From NCBI RefSeq assembly GCF_004117875.1, contig NZ_RAHW01000001.1, forward strand, positions 496,001 through 560,000: DNA of 64,000 nt, given 5' to 3'. The position numbers and the translations under genes are program-made. The notes beneath the pieces are model-generated. The model searched no databases. It was not told the origin of the DNA and was given only the letters and a program-made list of their open reading frames with translations. The number at the start of each line of letters is the position of its first letter. The stretch's first letter is position 1. This stretch comes from Geomonas oryzae. GTDB taxonomy: Bacteria > Desulfobacterota > Desulfuromonadia > Geobacterales > Geobacteraceae. This document shows, one piece after another, positions 1 through 8,353 of the stretch.

Positions 1-12
1 TTTTTCTCGGAC

Positions 13-1035
13 CTACTTCGTCTTCTCCCCCTCCACGGGGTAGTTGTTGTCCTGCCCGAGACTCAGCAGAAATCCCTTCATCTTGCCGAGCCCCTCCGTG
101 GTGTCGTTCCATCCCATGGTACCAAAGCGCAGATCGTAGGCGTCGTACCCCAGCTGGTTCAGCATGAGGGTGACCGCCGCCCCGATGTGCCCTATGTAGC
201 AGACCACGACGATCTTCCGGTCCGTCGGCAGCTTCCCGAGGCTCTCCTTGGTTGCGACCTGGGAGAAGGGGATGTTGACCGCGCCGGGAACATGCCCCAT
301 GGCGTAGTCCTCCGGGCGCTGGATGCTGACGATGAATACCCCCTTGCCCCCGTCTTTGGCCGACTCCCGGTAAAGCTCGGCGCGGTCCATGAAGAAAGGC
401 TTGCCGGAGGCAAGCACCGCTTTGGTCCGCTCGGTGATGAGCTCGTCCCCCCCGGCCCCCTTACCCGGAACCGCGGGGATCTTCCCGCCGGGTGCCGCTT
501 CCGCGTTCACGCTGCTCACCGGGTAACCGGCCGAAGCCGTGTAAGGTGCCGCCGATTGGGCGCGGTTCCAGTGGCTTAGCCCCATGGGCATGGTGGTGGC
601 GCGGTACCCCAGCTGGTTGAAGTAAAGCGACGCAACCATGGAACGGTGTCCGTCGTCGCAGGTCAACACGATCATCTTGTCGCGCGGCAACAAGGCCAGG
701 GATTTCCCTTCCGTGATCTCCTCGAACGGGATGTTCACCGCACCCGGCACGTGCCCCTTGGCGAACTCGGCGCGGGGCTGCAGGCTCACGATGAAATACC
801 CCTGCTCGTGGTCTTTCACGACATCCTCGTACACGTTCTCAGCCGTCATGAACGGCGGAGCCGCAAAGAAAGCGGTGCTCCTCTTCAGGATCTCCTCCGA
901 CGACCGGGCTGATGCCGTCGCCTGCTCCGACTGTTCCCGGCTCTGCGCCCCGCCCGCACCGGCCCATGCCGGGACGGCAAGACAGACCAGCAGGACCGCC
1001 ATACGGGTGATCGATCTGCAGTTACTGAACCTCAT
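13..1035 (-). CDS. Secreted protein with two rhodanese domains
   Basis: Periplasmic sulfurtransferase-like protein; the substrate cannot be told. From the ATG at 1035, preceded by AAGGAGAAATGCT, it has 340 residues: signal peptide about 1-28 (basic start, then MAVLLVCLAVPAWAG), rhodanese domain 1 about 65-160 with Cys126 in CDDGHRS, and domain 2 about 220-320 with Cys279 in CYIGHIG. Both domains contain GHVPGAVNIPF, so the protein is an internal duplication, and both keep the loop cysteine, so both may be active. An in-frame ATG 42 bases upstream would place residues ahead of the signal peptide and has no good ribosome site. It lies 104 bases after the LytTR regulator gene in the same direction and may be co-transcribed. 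Family assignment is firm, role open. Confidence 0.85.
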   Translation of the reverse strand: MRFSNCRSITRMAVLLVCLAVPAWAGAGGAQSREQSEQATASARSSEEILKRSTAFFAAPPFMTAENVYEDVVKDHEQGYFIVSLQPRAEFAKGHVPGAVNIPFEEITEGKSLALLPRDKMIVLTCDDGHRSMVASLYFNQLGYRATTMPMGLSHWNRAQSAAPYTASAGYPVSSVNAEAAPGGKIPAVPGKGAGGDELITERTKAVLASGKPFFMDRAELYRESAKDGGKGVFIVSIQRPEDYAMGHVPGAVNIPFSQVATKESLGKLPTDRKIVVVCYIGHIGAAVTLMLNQLGYDAYDLRFGTMGWNDTTEGLGKMKGFLLSLGQDNNYPVEGEKTK

Positions 1036-1139
1036 AGCATTTCTCCTTCGAACAGAAAATGTCCCCATACAGGGCAACGCCGTTGCCGCGCACTATCCCA
1101 CTTAGCTTCCGGAGGCTCAAGGAGAACTTGATGAACGGG

Positions 1140-1877
1140 TCAATCAGAGGGACGAACGGTGATGGCGGACGAGAGCGCCTTCTTCACCGCCGGCACCAGG
1201 CGGCGGGAAACGGGGACGGCGGGGATGGCGGGATCGTGGAAGGAGACCGTCATGCGGCTCTCCCCGGCAGGCCCGATCGCCTTCACGTGCCGGAGGTTGA
1301 CCACGAAACTCTTGTGCACCTTGAGAAAATCGGCGGTGGGAAAGCGCTCCAGGACCGCCTTGAGGCTCATCAGGAGGTAAAACTTCTTGCGGGGAGTGTG
1401 GATGCGGCAGTAGTTGCCGTCGGCCTCGATCAGGTGTACCTCGTCCGCCGAGAGGAAATGGAAGGCGCCGTTTTCGTAGATCGGCATCTTTTTCAGTTCG
1501 AGGTGACCGCTTGCCGGGTTGGTGCGGGCGCCGGTCTGTTCCGAGAGATCCATGAAGGAAACCGCCCAAGCTATGGCGCTCCCCGGCACCATGAGGCGCG
1601 ACAGGCTGATCATCAGGACCTTGCCGAGGAAATCGATCACCATCGATCTCGACCTCGACTCCTGCACCCCCGACAGCTCGTTCAGGACGCCGCGAACCTT
1701 CTCCCGGCTCTTCGGAGGATGCATCTGGAACAGGTTCCGGCCCACCGGCGCCATGTCGGGACCGGCCACGCCCAGCGCATGCTCGTTCATGCCGAGCACC
1801 TCCCAATCCTCCGACAGGAGCACCAGGCCGATCTCCATGCTGCTGCCTTGCTCGCTCAGGTACTGTTCCAGTGACAT
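1140..1877 (-). CDS. PAS-like plus LytTR DNA-binding transcriptional regulator
   Basis: Cytoplasmic transcription regulator of 245 residues. The N-terminal part (about 10-120: EIGLVLLSEDWEVLGMNEHA, then NLFQMHPPKSREKV) reads like a PAS sensor. The C-terminal 110 residues are a LytTR domain (about 133-240): AADEVHLIEADGNYCRIHT-type strand, FYLLMSLKAVLERF, and FLKVHKSFVVNLRHVKAI, the most conserved LytTR block. There is no receiver domain, so it probably senses a small molecule or redox state directly rather than through phosphorylation; this is inference. The ribosome site before the ATG is weak. It is divergent from the crystallin-like gene at 2159 and points toward the rhodanese gene. Confidence 0.85.
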   Translation of the reverse strand: MSLEQYLSEQGSSMEIGLVLLSEDWEVLGMNEHALGVAGPDMAPVGRNLFQMHPPKSREKVRGVLNELSGVQESRSRSMVIDFLGKVLMISLSRLMVPGSAIAWAVSFMDLSEQTGARTNPASGHLELKKMPIYENGAFHFLSADEVHLIEADGNYCRIHTPRKKFYLLMSLKAVLERFPTADFLKVHKSFVVNLRHVKAIGPAGESRMTVSFHDPAIPAVPVSRRLVPAVKKALSSAITVRPSD

Positions 1878-2158
1878 GAAGGCGACTCTAGCTCAATGTA
1901 GGCCCTTACTGCAAGAAGCAAAAAGCCGCTGGGCACCCCGCACTGTTGCCGGGCAACACCCCGGCCCGCGCCTTTTCTCCCCCCTTTTCCCGCCCCTCCG
2001 CATTGACAAAGAACGACATTAAGATATTTTCACATTGCTGCGGATGCCGCAGCCCGGCACGGCGACACGATACGGGCCGGCAAAACCAGGTAGGGCGACG
2101 CATTACGGCATGGGAAGCGAGGATGCGCGCCGGAAATCAACGCACAAAGGGAGGCTCA

Positions 2159-2914
2159 ATGAACGCTGTCGATCAAATCAAGTCCTTGATGAAGGAAGAG
2201 AAACAGGAACAAATCACCAAGCAACTGGTCTTGCAGTCCCTCCAGGAACAGGGAATCCGCGATCTTGACGGGTTCGCCACCCGTACGCTGGAGATGGTGA
2301 TGAACTCGAAGCCCCAGCCGTTGTCCGCGCTGATGCCGGGGTTGGAAGGTAAAAGCAGGGAAGAGGCCATCATGGAGCTGCTGTTTGGCAGCAAAGCCCA
2401 AAGCGCAGCCAGGGACATGCAGCACAAACAGCCCAAGGTGCCGTTCACCCTGGGTGGCGTCAGCTACCATCCCGAGGAAATCCGGCGCTTCAACGGCAAG
2501 CCCCTCCACTTCATCTGGAGTTCGGAAATGGCCGCGAACGGCTTCCTGACCGCGGTGAACGATCCGGAAGAATACCGGGCGGAACTCACCAGCGAGGTTG
2601 CCGTGAGAAACCATGTGCCGGGGGCGGGGCATTCCTTCTACGAGCACATAAACTACGGCGGACACGTGCTCAACCTGGCGTACCGCCACGCCTACCCCGA
2701 CTTGACCAAGGTCGCCATGAGCGGCTTCTGGTTCTGGACCACGAGTTGGAACGACAAGATATCCTCGCTGCGGACCGGGAGCGGCGGGGTGATTGCGGCA
2801 TGGGATGTCATGAGGCCCTACCTCACCGGTTCAACCGTTCGTTTCCCCCCCTTCAAATCGATACCTTCAGTCGGCGCGGTGTGGAACGACCAGATCTCCG
2901 CGATCATCGGGTAG
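2159..2914 (+). CDS. Beta/gamma-crystallin-like domain protein
   Basis: Protein of 251 residues; ATG at 2159 follows AAAGGGAGGCTCA, a strong ribosome site, so the open frame upstream is not used. No signal peptide is visible. Residues 1-100 are charged and helical. The C-terminal third contains FYEHINYGGHVLNL followed by WNDKISSLRTG, and later WNDQISAIIG. The pattern aromatic-x-x-x-x-YGG then (N/D)(N/D)xx(S/T)S is the Greek-key calcium signature of microbial beta/gamma-crystallins; the first motif is complete (NDKISS), the second less so (NDQISA). The central stretch around SYHPEEIRRFNGKPLHFIW is not recognised. A calcium-binding structural or stress role is the family expectation, not shown here. 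It ends 37 bases before a hairpin terminator shared with the porin gene. Confidence 0.6.
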   Translation: MNAVDQIKSLMKEEKQEQITKQLVLQSLQEQGIRDLDGFATRTLEMVMNSKPQPLSALMPGLEGKSREEAIMELLFGSKAQSAARDMQHKQPKVPFTLGGVSYHPEEIRRFNGKPLHFIWSSEMAANGFLTAVNDPEEYRAELTSEVAVRNHVPGAGHSFYEHINYGGHVLNLAYRHAYPDLTKVAMSGFWFWTTSWNDKISSLRTGSGGVIAAWDVMRPYLTGSTVRFPPFKSIPSVGAVWNDQISAIIG

Positions 2915-2950
2915 GGCATCACCCCTGAACAAGCCCGACGCACCGAAGTA

Positions 2951-2981
2951 AAAGGCCACCCGCTTCGCGGGTGGCCTTTTT
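2951..2981. terminator. Bidirectional Rho-independent terminator
   Basis: Perfect hairpin AAGGCCACCCGC-TTC-GCGGGTGGCCTT followed by a T run on the plus strand and preceded by an A run, so it can end transcription from both the crystallin-like gene (plus) and the porin gene (minus). Almost the same stem recurs at 9018-9054 and 11243-11275. Confidence 0.85.
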
Positions 2982-2988
2982 GATGCCG

Positions 2989-4254
2989 CTACCAGTAGAT
3001 GAAGGTCCCGATGGCGCCGATGTTGGCGTCCTGGGTGGCGCCGTTGAACCAGCGGTCCTGCGCCCAGGTGTACTCGCCGATGATCTGGACGAACGGGTTC
3101 ACGTTGTAAGTCACCGCAACCACCGCCGCCTGCTGCTTCTGGATGTTCAGCTCCGTGTCGTTGCCGGCGAGCTCCGCCCTGCTCTGGCCGTAGTTGACGC
3201 CCAACTTCACCACAGGGGTCACCTTGTAGGTCGCCTGGTTCAAAAAGCCCCAGTTGGTCCTCTCCCTGCCGTCCGCGGAGAGCGCGTCCGCGCCCTGCAT
3301 CCCCAGCATGCCTAGGGCTTTTCCGCCGTAGCAGGAGGTGAGGAGCTGAAGCCCGCCCACATCGAGCTGCACGCCCCCCGCCCCGCCGACCGAAGTCACG
3401 TGACCGCCCGGACGCACCGCTGCAACGGTATGCTCCGGCGTGATGCTGCCGTCCGGGTTCAGCGTCACCGGAACGGTCACCGTCCGGGCGGAGGAGAAGC
3501 CTGCCTGCTGGTAAAGCCCGGACACCCACCCCTGGAACTTCCCGCCGGAGAACTCCTTAGCGTAGGAGATCTCGCTCTCCAGGCGCGGCACGTTGCGGAT
3601 CGTCGCCGCACCGATGTCGTTGGTGTCGTTCACGCTGAAGGCGACCTTGAAGCCCTTCATATCCGGCGTCGTGTACCTGATCTGCGCCCCGAAGTTGGGG
3701 TAGAGGTAGCCGTAGCCGATGTGCCCCATGGTCGGCCCGTTGTCCACCGGCCCGATCACCCCGGCCCCGAAGAGCGTCATGTCGGTGAGGATGTTCTTCG
3801 CCTGGTACAGGTTGATGGCGCGGCCGGCAAGAATCTGGCCGAAAGCGCCGGTCGCCGTCATGTTGATCTCGCGGAAGTCGATGTTCGGCGAAAGGTCGGT
3901 GCGGCTCCCCCCGTTGTTCTGAACCTGCGGGTACAGGCCGAGACGCACCGCGTAATCTACGCCGTTGACGGTGGGAGACTGGATGTTCAGCCCCACCCCC
4001 ACCGGGAGCAGGCCCGTCCTCACCCTGAACTGCTGCTGGCTCTCGCCCGTACCCGTCTGGTCGCCGCCTATCTCGCCGCCGATGACGCCTGCCGGGCGCC
4101 GCCCGACCGACTCGTAGGTGGCGAAGACATTGAGGAAGCCGTCCGTGGAAAACTTCCACCCGTTGGTCCCGCCGATCTCGAAGGCCTGCACTGACTGTGC
4201 GCTCGCAGCGACAGCCAGTACCGCTGCCAGCATCGTTATCTTACTTTTCTGCAT
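2989..4254 (-). CDS. Outer-membrane porin-like beta-barrel protein
   Basis: Protein of 421 residues with a clean signal peptide (MQKSKITMLAAVLAVAASAQSVQA, cut before FEIGG). The mature part is rich in alternating polar/aromatic strands (FKVAFSVNDTNDIG, KLGVNYGQSRAEL, VQIIGEYTWAQDRWF) and ends in GTFIYW; a terminal aromatic residue is the signature of outer-membrane barrels inserted by the Bam machinery. Length and strand density fit a 16-strand trimeric porin-type channel. Solute specificity cannot be read. The ATG is preceded by AGGGGGGAAC. The gene stands alone: terminator downstream, long AT-rich intergenic upstream. Confidence 0.75.
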   Translation of the reverse strand: MQKSKITMLAAVLAVAASAQSVQAFEIGGTNGWKFSTDGFLNVFATYESVGRRPAGVIGGEIGGDQTGTGESQQQFRVRTGLLPVGVGLNIQSPTVNGVDYAVRLGLYPQVQNNGGSRTDLSPNIDFREINMTATGAFGQILAGRAINLYQAKNILTDMTLFGAGVIGPVDNGPTMGHIGYGYLYPNFGAQIRYTTPDMKGFKVAFSVNDTNDIGAATIRNVPRLESEISYAKEFSGGKFQGWVSGLYQQAGFSSARTVTVPVTLNPDGSITPEHTVAAVRPGGHVTSVGGAGGVQLDVGGLQLLTSCYGGKALGMLGMQGADALSADGRERTNWGFLNQATYKVTPVVKLGVNYGQSRAELAGNDTELNIQKQQAAVVAVTYNVNPFVQIIGEYTWAQDRWFNGATQDANIGAIGTFIYW

Positions 4255-4834
4255 GTTCCCCCCTGGTTGAGTGATTCCATCATTGCATCAGCATCTATTT
4301 AAAAAGTGGCTTTATGATAGGCCACAGGCGTTCTGCTTCATCAAAAGATGTTTTTGTATGACAATATTTGCAGATGTAATACAAAGCAAAACACGTACTG
4401 TATCAGAACCGTCGTGCAGCTGTTGTGCATGAAGTTTTGGATACAGTTAAATAGAATGCCTTTATAGCAATTGATGTACCGACACCGACTCGCGCCGCAC
4501 TATTTCTGTGGACTCCACCATTACTATTTGTAAACAAAGATTATTTGTACAGGCAGGGATGTTTCAATCGGGTAGGAACTTCATAGTACGTGGAACAAAG
4601 CGGAACATCAGAGCGGTCAAAGCTGGAACAAGTACCGCTTTTGGAACAGTCGGACGTTACAAAGCTGCACACGGGCCCTTCCCGCACCGGCAGCCATGAA
4701 CATCCTTAAACTGACCTGTCAGGGCAGATAAAGCCGGGGGGGGCAAAGCAAGGGAACCGGACCACAATTGACAGCCCAAGCAACATTGGTAGATTCTTAC
4801 CTCAAATAAAAGCGTGTTGGCAGAGGAGACTCCA
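4255..4834. other. AT-rich intergenic region without a convincing gene
   Basis: About 580 bases that separate the divergent porin and cell-wall hydrolase genes. The stretch 4270-4560 is much richer in A and T than the neighbouring genes, suggesting it holds the porin promoter and possibly the edge of a transferred segment. A short open frame at 4508-4699 has no ribosome site and no recognisable protein features. A promoter for the hydrolase gene is proposed near its right end. Confidence 0.5.
4768..4795 (+). promoter_or_regulatory. Candidate sigma-70 promoter for the hydrolase gene
   Basis: TTGACA at 4768-4773, 16 bases, then TAGATT at 4790-4795. The predicted start of transcription, near 4802, leaves a leader of about 33 bases that carries the GAGGAG ribosome site of the next gene. 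Confidence 0.45.
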
Positions 4835-5536
4835 ATGGCATCTACACTCCGTATAGGCAGCCACGGGCATGAGGTAGCACGAATGCAGGAGCTTCTCAAT
4901 AAACACCTTCACCCAAGTGCAGCCCTAAAGGTAGACGGTTTTTTCGGCCCGCGCACCGAAGCCGCGGTCCGACGCTATCAGGCTTCCGTTGGGATCGGTA
5001 TTGACGGAATTGTCGGGTTGCATACCACTGGAGCACTGGAACAGGGACTAGAGCCTAAAGAAGGTGCTCACAAATCAATCGCCATAGATTTCACTAGAGC
5101 GCCTTGGGTCGGTATAGCAGTGCGGGAAATCGGCCAGGCACAATTCCGCGGGGAAAGACAGAATCCTCGAATCTTACAATACCATGCATCAACAACACTT
5201 CGTGCGACAACCGATGAAACAGCGTGGTGTTCCTCCTTCGTCAACTGGTGCCTGCATGAAGCCGGAATAGAAGGAACACGTTCCGCCCAGGCGACAAGTT
5301 GGCTTCATTGGGGAGCCATCTGCTGCCCAAGAGTCGGTTCTATCACCGTCATCCGCGAACTAGATCCTCCCCCATCACGTTCCGGCTACCATGTAGGGAT
5401 TTGGATAGAGGACAATGGTCATCATTTCAAGTTGTTAGGCGGCAATCAAAGCAAGATGGTTAAAATATCAAGTTACCCCCGAGCGGGGTGGCGTCCTATA
5501 GGACATCGGTGGCCCATTGAACAAGAGGAAAAATAA
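4835..5536 (+). CDS. Peptidoglycan-binding domain plus TIGR02594-type (NlpC/P60-like) hydrolase
   Basis: Predicted cell-wall hydrolase of 233 residues. The ATG at 4835 follows GAGGAGACTCCA; a GTG 21 bases upstream is in frame but badly placed. Residues 4-65 are a PG_binding_1 domain (SHGHEVARMQELLNKHL, VDGFFGPRTEAAVRRYQ). Residues 85-230 match the TIGR02594 pattern: Cys132 in TAWCSSFVNWC, His186 in GYHVGIW and Asn204 in LGGNQS, a plausible papain-like triad. There is no signal peptide, so export would need a dedicated route (for example type VI secretion) or phage-like lysis. The next gene overlaps the end region, starts one base after the stop and encodes a periplasmic protein, which suggests an effector/immunity pair. 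Phage endolysin is the main alternative. AT-richer than the core genes, hence possibly acquired. Confidence 0.7.
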   Translation: MASTLRIGSHGHEVARMQELLNKHLHPSAALKVDGFFGPRTEAAVRRYQASVGIGIDGIVGLHTTGALEQGLEPKEGAHKSIAIDFTRAPWVGIAVREIGQAQFRGERQNPRILQYHASTTLRATTDETAWCSSFVNWCLHEAGIEGTRSAQATSWLHWGAICCPRVGSITVIRELDPPPSRSGYHVGIWIEDNGHHFKLLGGNQSKMVKISSYPRAGWRPIGHRWPIEQEEK

Positions 5537-5537
5537 C

Positions 5538-5960
5538 ATGATGCGAATGGTTCTTACCCTAGTTCTTTTTTTTGGAGTCACCTGCGATGCTGCACAGGAT
5601 CGTTTCACTGCGGGCGAATTTTGGGCTTCCTTTAGGCAGGCCGTACTGGCTAACGACGAGAGAAAAATCATTTCGATGACGAAGCTTCCCTTAGCAGTAT
5701 ATGGGGTCAGCGACAACACACCAGCCATGTACTATGACAGAAGTGAGTTCCCAGCAATTTTCCGCAAGATCCTGATGCAATCAGAGTACCGGGTAGTTGG
5801 CAATAGGATTGTATCGAAAACCGTTCTCGGCTTGATACATGACAAAAAAGTACTGACCCAAACGGACCTACAAAATAAGGATGCTTTCCGATTTTACCAG
5901 CTGGAGTTCGAAGCGATAAACGGCAGGTGGTTTTTGATTAGAGGGTATCTGGAGGAATAA
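5538..5960 (+). CDS. Small secreted protein, candidate immunity partner of the hydrolase
   Basis: Protein of 140 residues starting at the ATG at 5538 (ribosome site AGAGGAAAAATAAC), one base after the hydrolase stop, so the two are translationally linked. Signal peptide MMRMVLTLVLFFGVTCDA is followed by a compact domain (FTAGEFWASFRQAVLANDER, then MTKLPLAVYG, later FRFYQLEFEAINGRWFLIRGY). A short helix pair followed by a curved sheet ending in an NGRWFL-type strand is common in small periplasmic proteins encoded behind wall hydrolases. No family name is claimed. The role as periplasmic inhibitor of the upstream enzyme is inference from position, export and size. Confidence 0.6.
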   Translation: MMRMVLTLVLFFGVTCDAAQDRFTAGEFWASFRQAVLANDERKIISMTKLPLAVYGVSDNTPAMYYDRSEFPAIFRKILMQSEYRVVGNRIVSKTVLGLIHDKKVLTQTDLQNKDAFRFYQLEFEAINGRWFLIRGYLEE

Positions 5961-5998
5961 CCAAGGGCTGAAGCCAAAGGAACTCCAACTTCAACCCT

Positions 5999-6313
5999 CT
6001 ATGCAGCTTGAACCGACCGGATCGCAGCCAGTTCTTTTGCCAGATCCTTTTCCGCCTGCCATAGGTCTACAGCCCGTTGTGCGTTCAACCAAAATTCAGG
6101 GCTGTTTCCGAAAAACCGGGAAAGCCGAAGCGCCATGCCAGGGCTCACCGCCCTGCGCTCCCGTAACAACTCGTTGATTGTTTGTCGGGATACTCCCAAG
6201 GTCCCCGCGAGCGCTCCAGCCGTCAAACCATAGTCCGGCAAGAAGTCTTCCCGCAGCATCGCCCCCGGATGCGTCGGCGGTATGTCTCTTTTTGCTTTAT
6301 TGTTTTTAAACAT
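5999..6313 (-). CDS. higA: HigA-family antitoxin (orphan)
   Basis: Protein of 104 residues from the ATG at 6313, which follows GAGGTATGTA; a TTG 12 bases earlier is also in frame. The N-terminus THPGAMLREDFLPDYGL and the helix-turn-helix LAGTLGVSRQTINELLRERR followed by LSRFFGNSPEFWLNAQRAVDL are classic HigA/VapI features. In normal higBA operons the toxin gene lies immediately upstream; here only about 105 bases separate higA from the divergent gene at 6420, so no complete higB fits. The last codons before higA on the same strand read VKYYH-stop, which resembles the end of a HigB and may be a remnant. It could still act as a DNA-binding repressor. Confidence 0.85.
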   Translation of the reverse strand: MFKNNKAKRDIPPTHPGAMLREDFLPDYGLTAGALAGTLGVSRQTINELLRERRAVSPGMALRLSRFFGNSPEFWLNAQRAVDLWQAEKDLAKELAAIRSVQAA

Positions 6314-6419
6314 TACATACCTCAATGATAATATTTCACATACGAAAGTGCGTTCACGACCAGCCTTACCTTACCATATGAGCCCCCCAGATGACGCGGA
6401 CAATTGAGGAGATCAGTGC

Positions 6420-6971
6420 ATGCAAAAAGTCTTTACCTTTTTTATCGCTCTCGCCTTGTCATGGCCAGCCCAGGTCTCCTTCGCTGTAGGCTACGTTGGC
6501 TTTACCGAACTAAATCCTGGAAATTGTACCCCTATAGATCCACAGCTGGCTAAGAAGTTGCCACCGTCATGGCACAAGTACCTGGCGTTCACAAAAATAT
6601 GTTCCTTAAAAAAGGAAAAATCATCAAAAGCAGTGGTCTCTATTATTTCCATTTGGACTGAAGATTATCTTAGAACTAAACGGACAAAGGTATGGGAGGA
6701 CTTTCCTTACAGCATTATTGTTGATGACCGCATGAACGTCTTAGGAACACTCCCAGAGATTTTCCCGGTAGAAGCCCCAGCCGAGCCTGCCGTTTATTTC
6801 GGAAAGTGGAAATCTGAAGTGCCAACAGAAATAAGAGTGGATGTCTATGACCCTACCGTCGTCGGCGACCACTACTATTCCCCTCTGATCTGGAACGAAA
6901 AGCAAAAGAGGTATTACATGATGGATAAAGAGCCAAAATCAGGGTCGAGGCCAAAACGACAGCAGCGGTGA
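6420..6971 (+). CDS. Secreted hypothetical protein
   Basis: Protein of 183 residues with a signal peptide (MQKVFTFFIALALSWPAQVSFA) and a strong ribosome site TGAGGAGATCAGTGC. The mature part has two cysteines (GNCTPID and KICSLKK) that could form a disulfide, and ends with a basic tail (KSGSRPKRQQR). No family is recognised. Its base composition is AT-richer than the genes to its right and similar to the hydrolase pair on its left, so it may belong to the same acquired segment. It is convergent with the chalcone-isomerase-like gene 17 bases downstream. Confidence 0.6.
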   Translation: MQKVFTFFIALALSWPAQVSFAVGYVGFTELNPGNCTPIDPQLAKKLPPSWHKYLAFTKICSLKKEKSSKAVVSIISIWTEDYLRTKRTKVWEDFPYSIIVDDRMNVLGTLPEIFPVEAPAEPAVYFGKWKSEVPTEIRVDVYDPTVVGDHYYSPLIWNEKQKRYYMMDKEPKSGSRPKRQQR

Positions 6972-6988
6972 ACAAATCAAAGCCGTAT

Positions 6989-7540
6989 TTACTTGCCGAG
7001 CATCCCCTTCTTCAGACTTGCGTCAGCCGGCTTATCTCCCAGGTAGATGGCCAGGACGGCGATCACGAGCGGTCTGGAGACCAGGGTCCCGAGGGGCTTG
7101 CCGTTGTGCTTGGCCGTCACCGTCCCGTCTCCGCCCAGGAAGATGTCGACCTCGTCGCCGCGCTTGAAGTCCACCGTGAAAAAGGAGAGGAATTTCTTCA
7201 CCTCCGCAGCATCGGCAAGCTCCGGCGAGTTGTTCGCAAAACCCTCCTGGAACGCCTCGACGATCTTCTCCTTTTCCACCTTCGGGTAGACGAAAGCCAT
7301 CCTGATCAACTTGTCCCCGGTGTCACGGAGCGCTTCCGGGCCGCTGGTCAGGCGGCGCATGGAATACAGGGAGCCGACGTAGACTTTGACGAAGAATTTC
7401 TTCCTGATGCCGCTGCCGTTTAAGGTCAGGGCTTCGGAATTCACCGTCACTTGCGGTTCGACCTTCACGCCTGCAATTTCCTTCGCCGGAGCGGTGCCGG
7501 CAACAAGCACCGCCAAGATCAACGCAAGTATCACTCTCAT
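6989..7540 (-). CDS. Chalcone isomerase-like family protein, secreted
   Basis: Protein of 183 residues with a signal peptide (MRVILALILAVLVAGTAPA) and the bacterial chalcone-isomerase-like domain: VTVNSEALTLNGSGIRKKFF, VKVYVGSLYS, later FKRGDEVDIFLGGDGTV and NGKPLGTLVSRPLVIAVLAIYLG. In bacteria this fold is usually not a flavonoid enzyme; a fatty-acid or hydrophobic ligand binding role is suspected for the family. The ribosome site is AAGGAGGCTGCAAG. It stands alone between convergent and same-strand neighbours. Confidence 0.8.
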   Translation of the reverse strand: MRVILALILAVLVAGTAPAKEIAGVKVEPQVTVNSEALTLNGSGIRKKFFVKVYVGSLYSMRRLTSGPEALRDTGDKLIRMAFVYPKVEKEKIVEAFQEGFANNSPELADAAEVKKFLSFFTVDFKRGDEVDIFLGGDGTVTAKHNGKPLGTLVSRPLVIAVLAIYLGDKPADASLKKGMLGK

Positions 7541-7580
7541 CTTGCAGCCTCCTTACCCCGGTATAACCAGGCCCGAAACC

Positions 7581-8066
7581 TTAGCCTCGGCGGGCGGCCT
7601 CGATCGCCGCGATGTCGATCTTCACCATCTGCATCATCGCGTCGAACGCGCGCTTCGCGGCGGCGGGGTCGGGATCGGTGATGGCTTCCGTCAACGCGAC
7701 CGGTGTAATCTGCCACGAGATGCCCCACTTGTCCCTGCACCAACCGCAGACGATCTCCTGCCCACCGTTGCCGACGATCGCGTTCCAGTAGCGGTCCGTT
7801 TCCGCCTGATCCTCGGTCGCGACCTGGAACGAGAACGCCTCGTTGTGCTTGACCTCGGGTCCGCCGTTCAGTCCGAGGCACGGGATGCCCATGACGGTAA
7901 ACTCGACCGTCAGCACATCGCCCTGCTTCCCCGAGGGGTAGTCTCCCGGTGCTAGGTGCACCGCGTCAACCGACGAATCCGGAAAGACCTCCGCGTAAAA
8001 GCGCGCCGCCTCTTCCGCGTCGCCATCGTACCAAAGGCAAATCGTGTTCTTTGCAGGCTTTTTCAT
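7581..8066 (-). CDS. VOC superfamily (PhnB/3-demethylubiquinone methyltransferase-like) protein
   Basis: Protein of 161 residues starting at ATG 8066, after GGAGAAATGAC; longer in-frame starts lack a ribosome site and add unrelated residues. NTICLWYDGDAEEAARFYAEVF, DVLTVEFTVMGIPCLGLNGG, FSFQVATEDQAETDRYWNAI and CGWCRDKWGISWQITP are the standard blocks of the VOC glyoxalase/bleomycin-resistance fold in its PhnB-like branch. The substrate is unknown. It runs in the same direction as the gene at 6989-7540 with 40 bases between them. Confidence 0.85.
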   Translation of the reverse strand: MKKPAKNTICLWYDGDAEEAARFYAEVFPDSSVDAVHLAPGDYPSGKQGDVLTVEFTVMGIPCLGLNGGPEVKHNEAFSFQVATEDQAETDRYWNAIVGNGGQEIVCGWCRDKWGISWQITPVALTEAITDPDPAAAKRAFDAMMQMVKIDIAAIEAARRG

Positions 8067-8353
8067 GTCATTTCTCCATTTGTCGCCACCGTTGCCGAAG
8101 CGGACGATGCGCTCGCAGTCATAGGGCCTTGCCCCCCCCGCACTCATTTCGGACCCAACTCTAACAACGCCCCACCGAATGTCAAAATCTCTGCAACGCT
8201 TTCCCGCAGTATTTCTCCTCTAAGATTCTTGCGCAGCTATCGGGTCTCCTCAGGTGCTCTCAGAGGGCTGCAGTTTTTTGCTCGGTCGCCGGTTGACAGG
8301 CCCCAGTATTGTTGGCATTTTCTAATACTTGATTTCAACACAAGGAGGCAGTC

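Noticed and set aside
1946-2158. Upstream extension of the crystallin-like gene
   Set aside because: Strong ribosome site directly before ATG 2159; extension reads as low-complexity non-coding sequence.
4508-4699. Open frame of 63 codons between the porin and hydrolase genes
   Set aside because: No ribosome site, no protein-like pattern, lies in AT-rich control region.
4713-4756. Sequence resembling a cyclic di-GMP (GEMM) riboswitch core: AAAGCCGGGG then GCAAAGC
   Set aside because: The P1b hairpin with GAAA loop is missing, and the best promoter (4768-4795) lies downstream, so the segment would not be transcribed with the gene.
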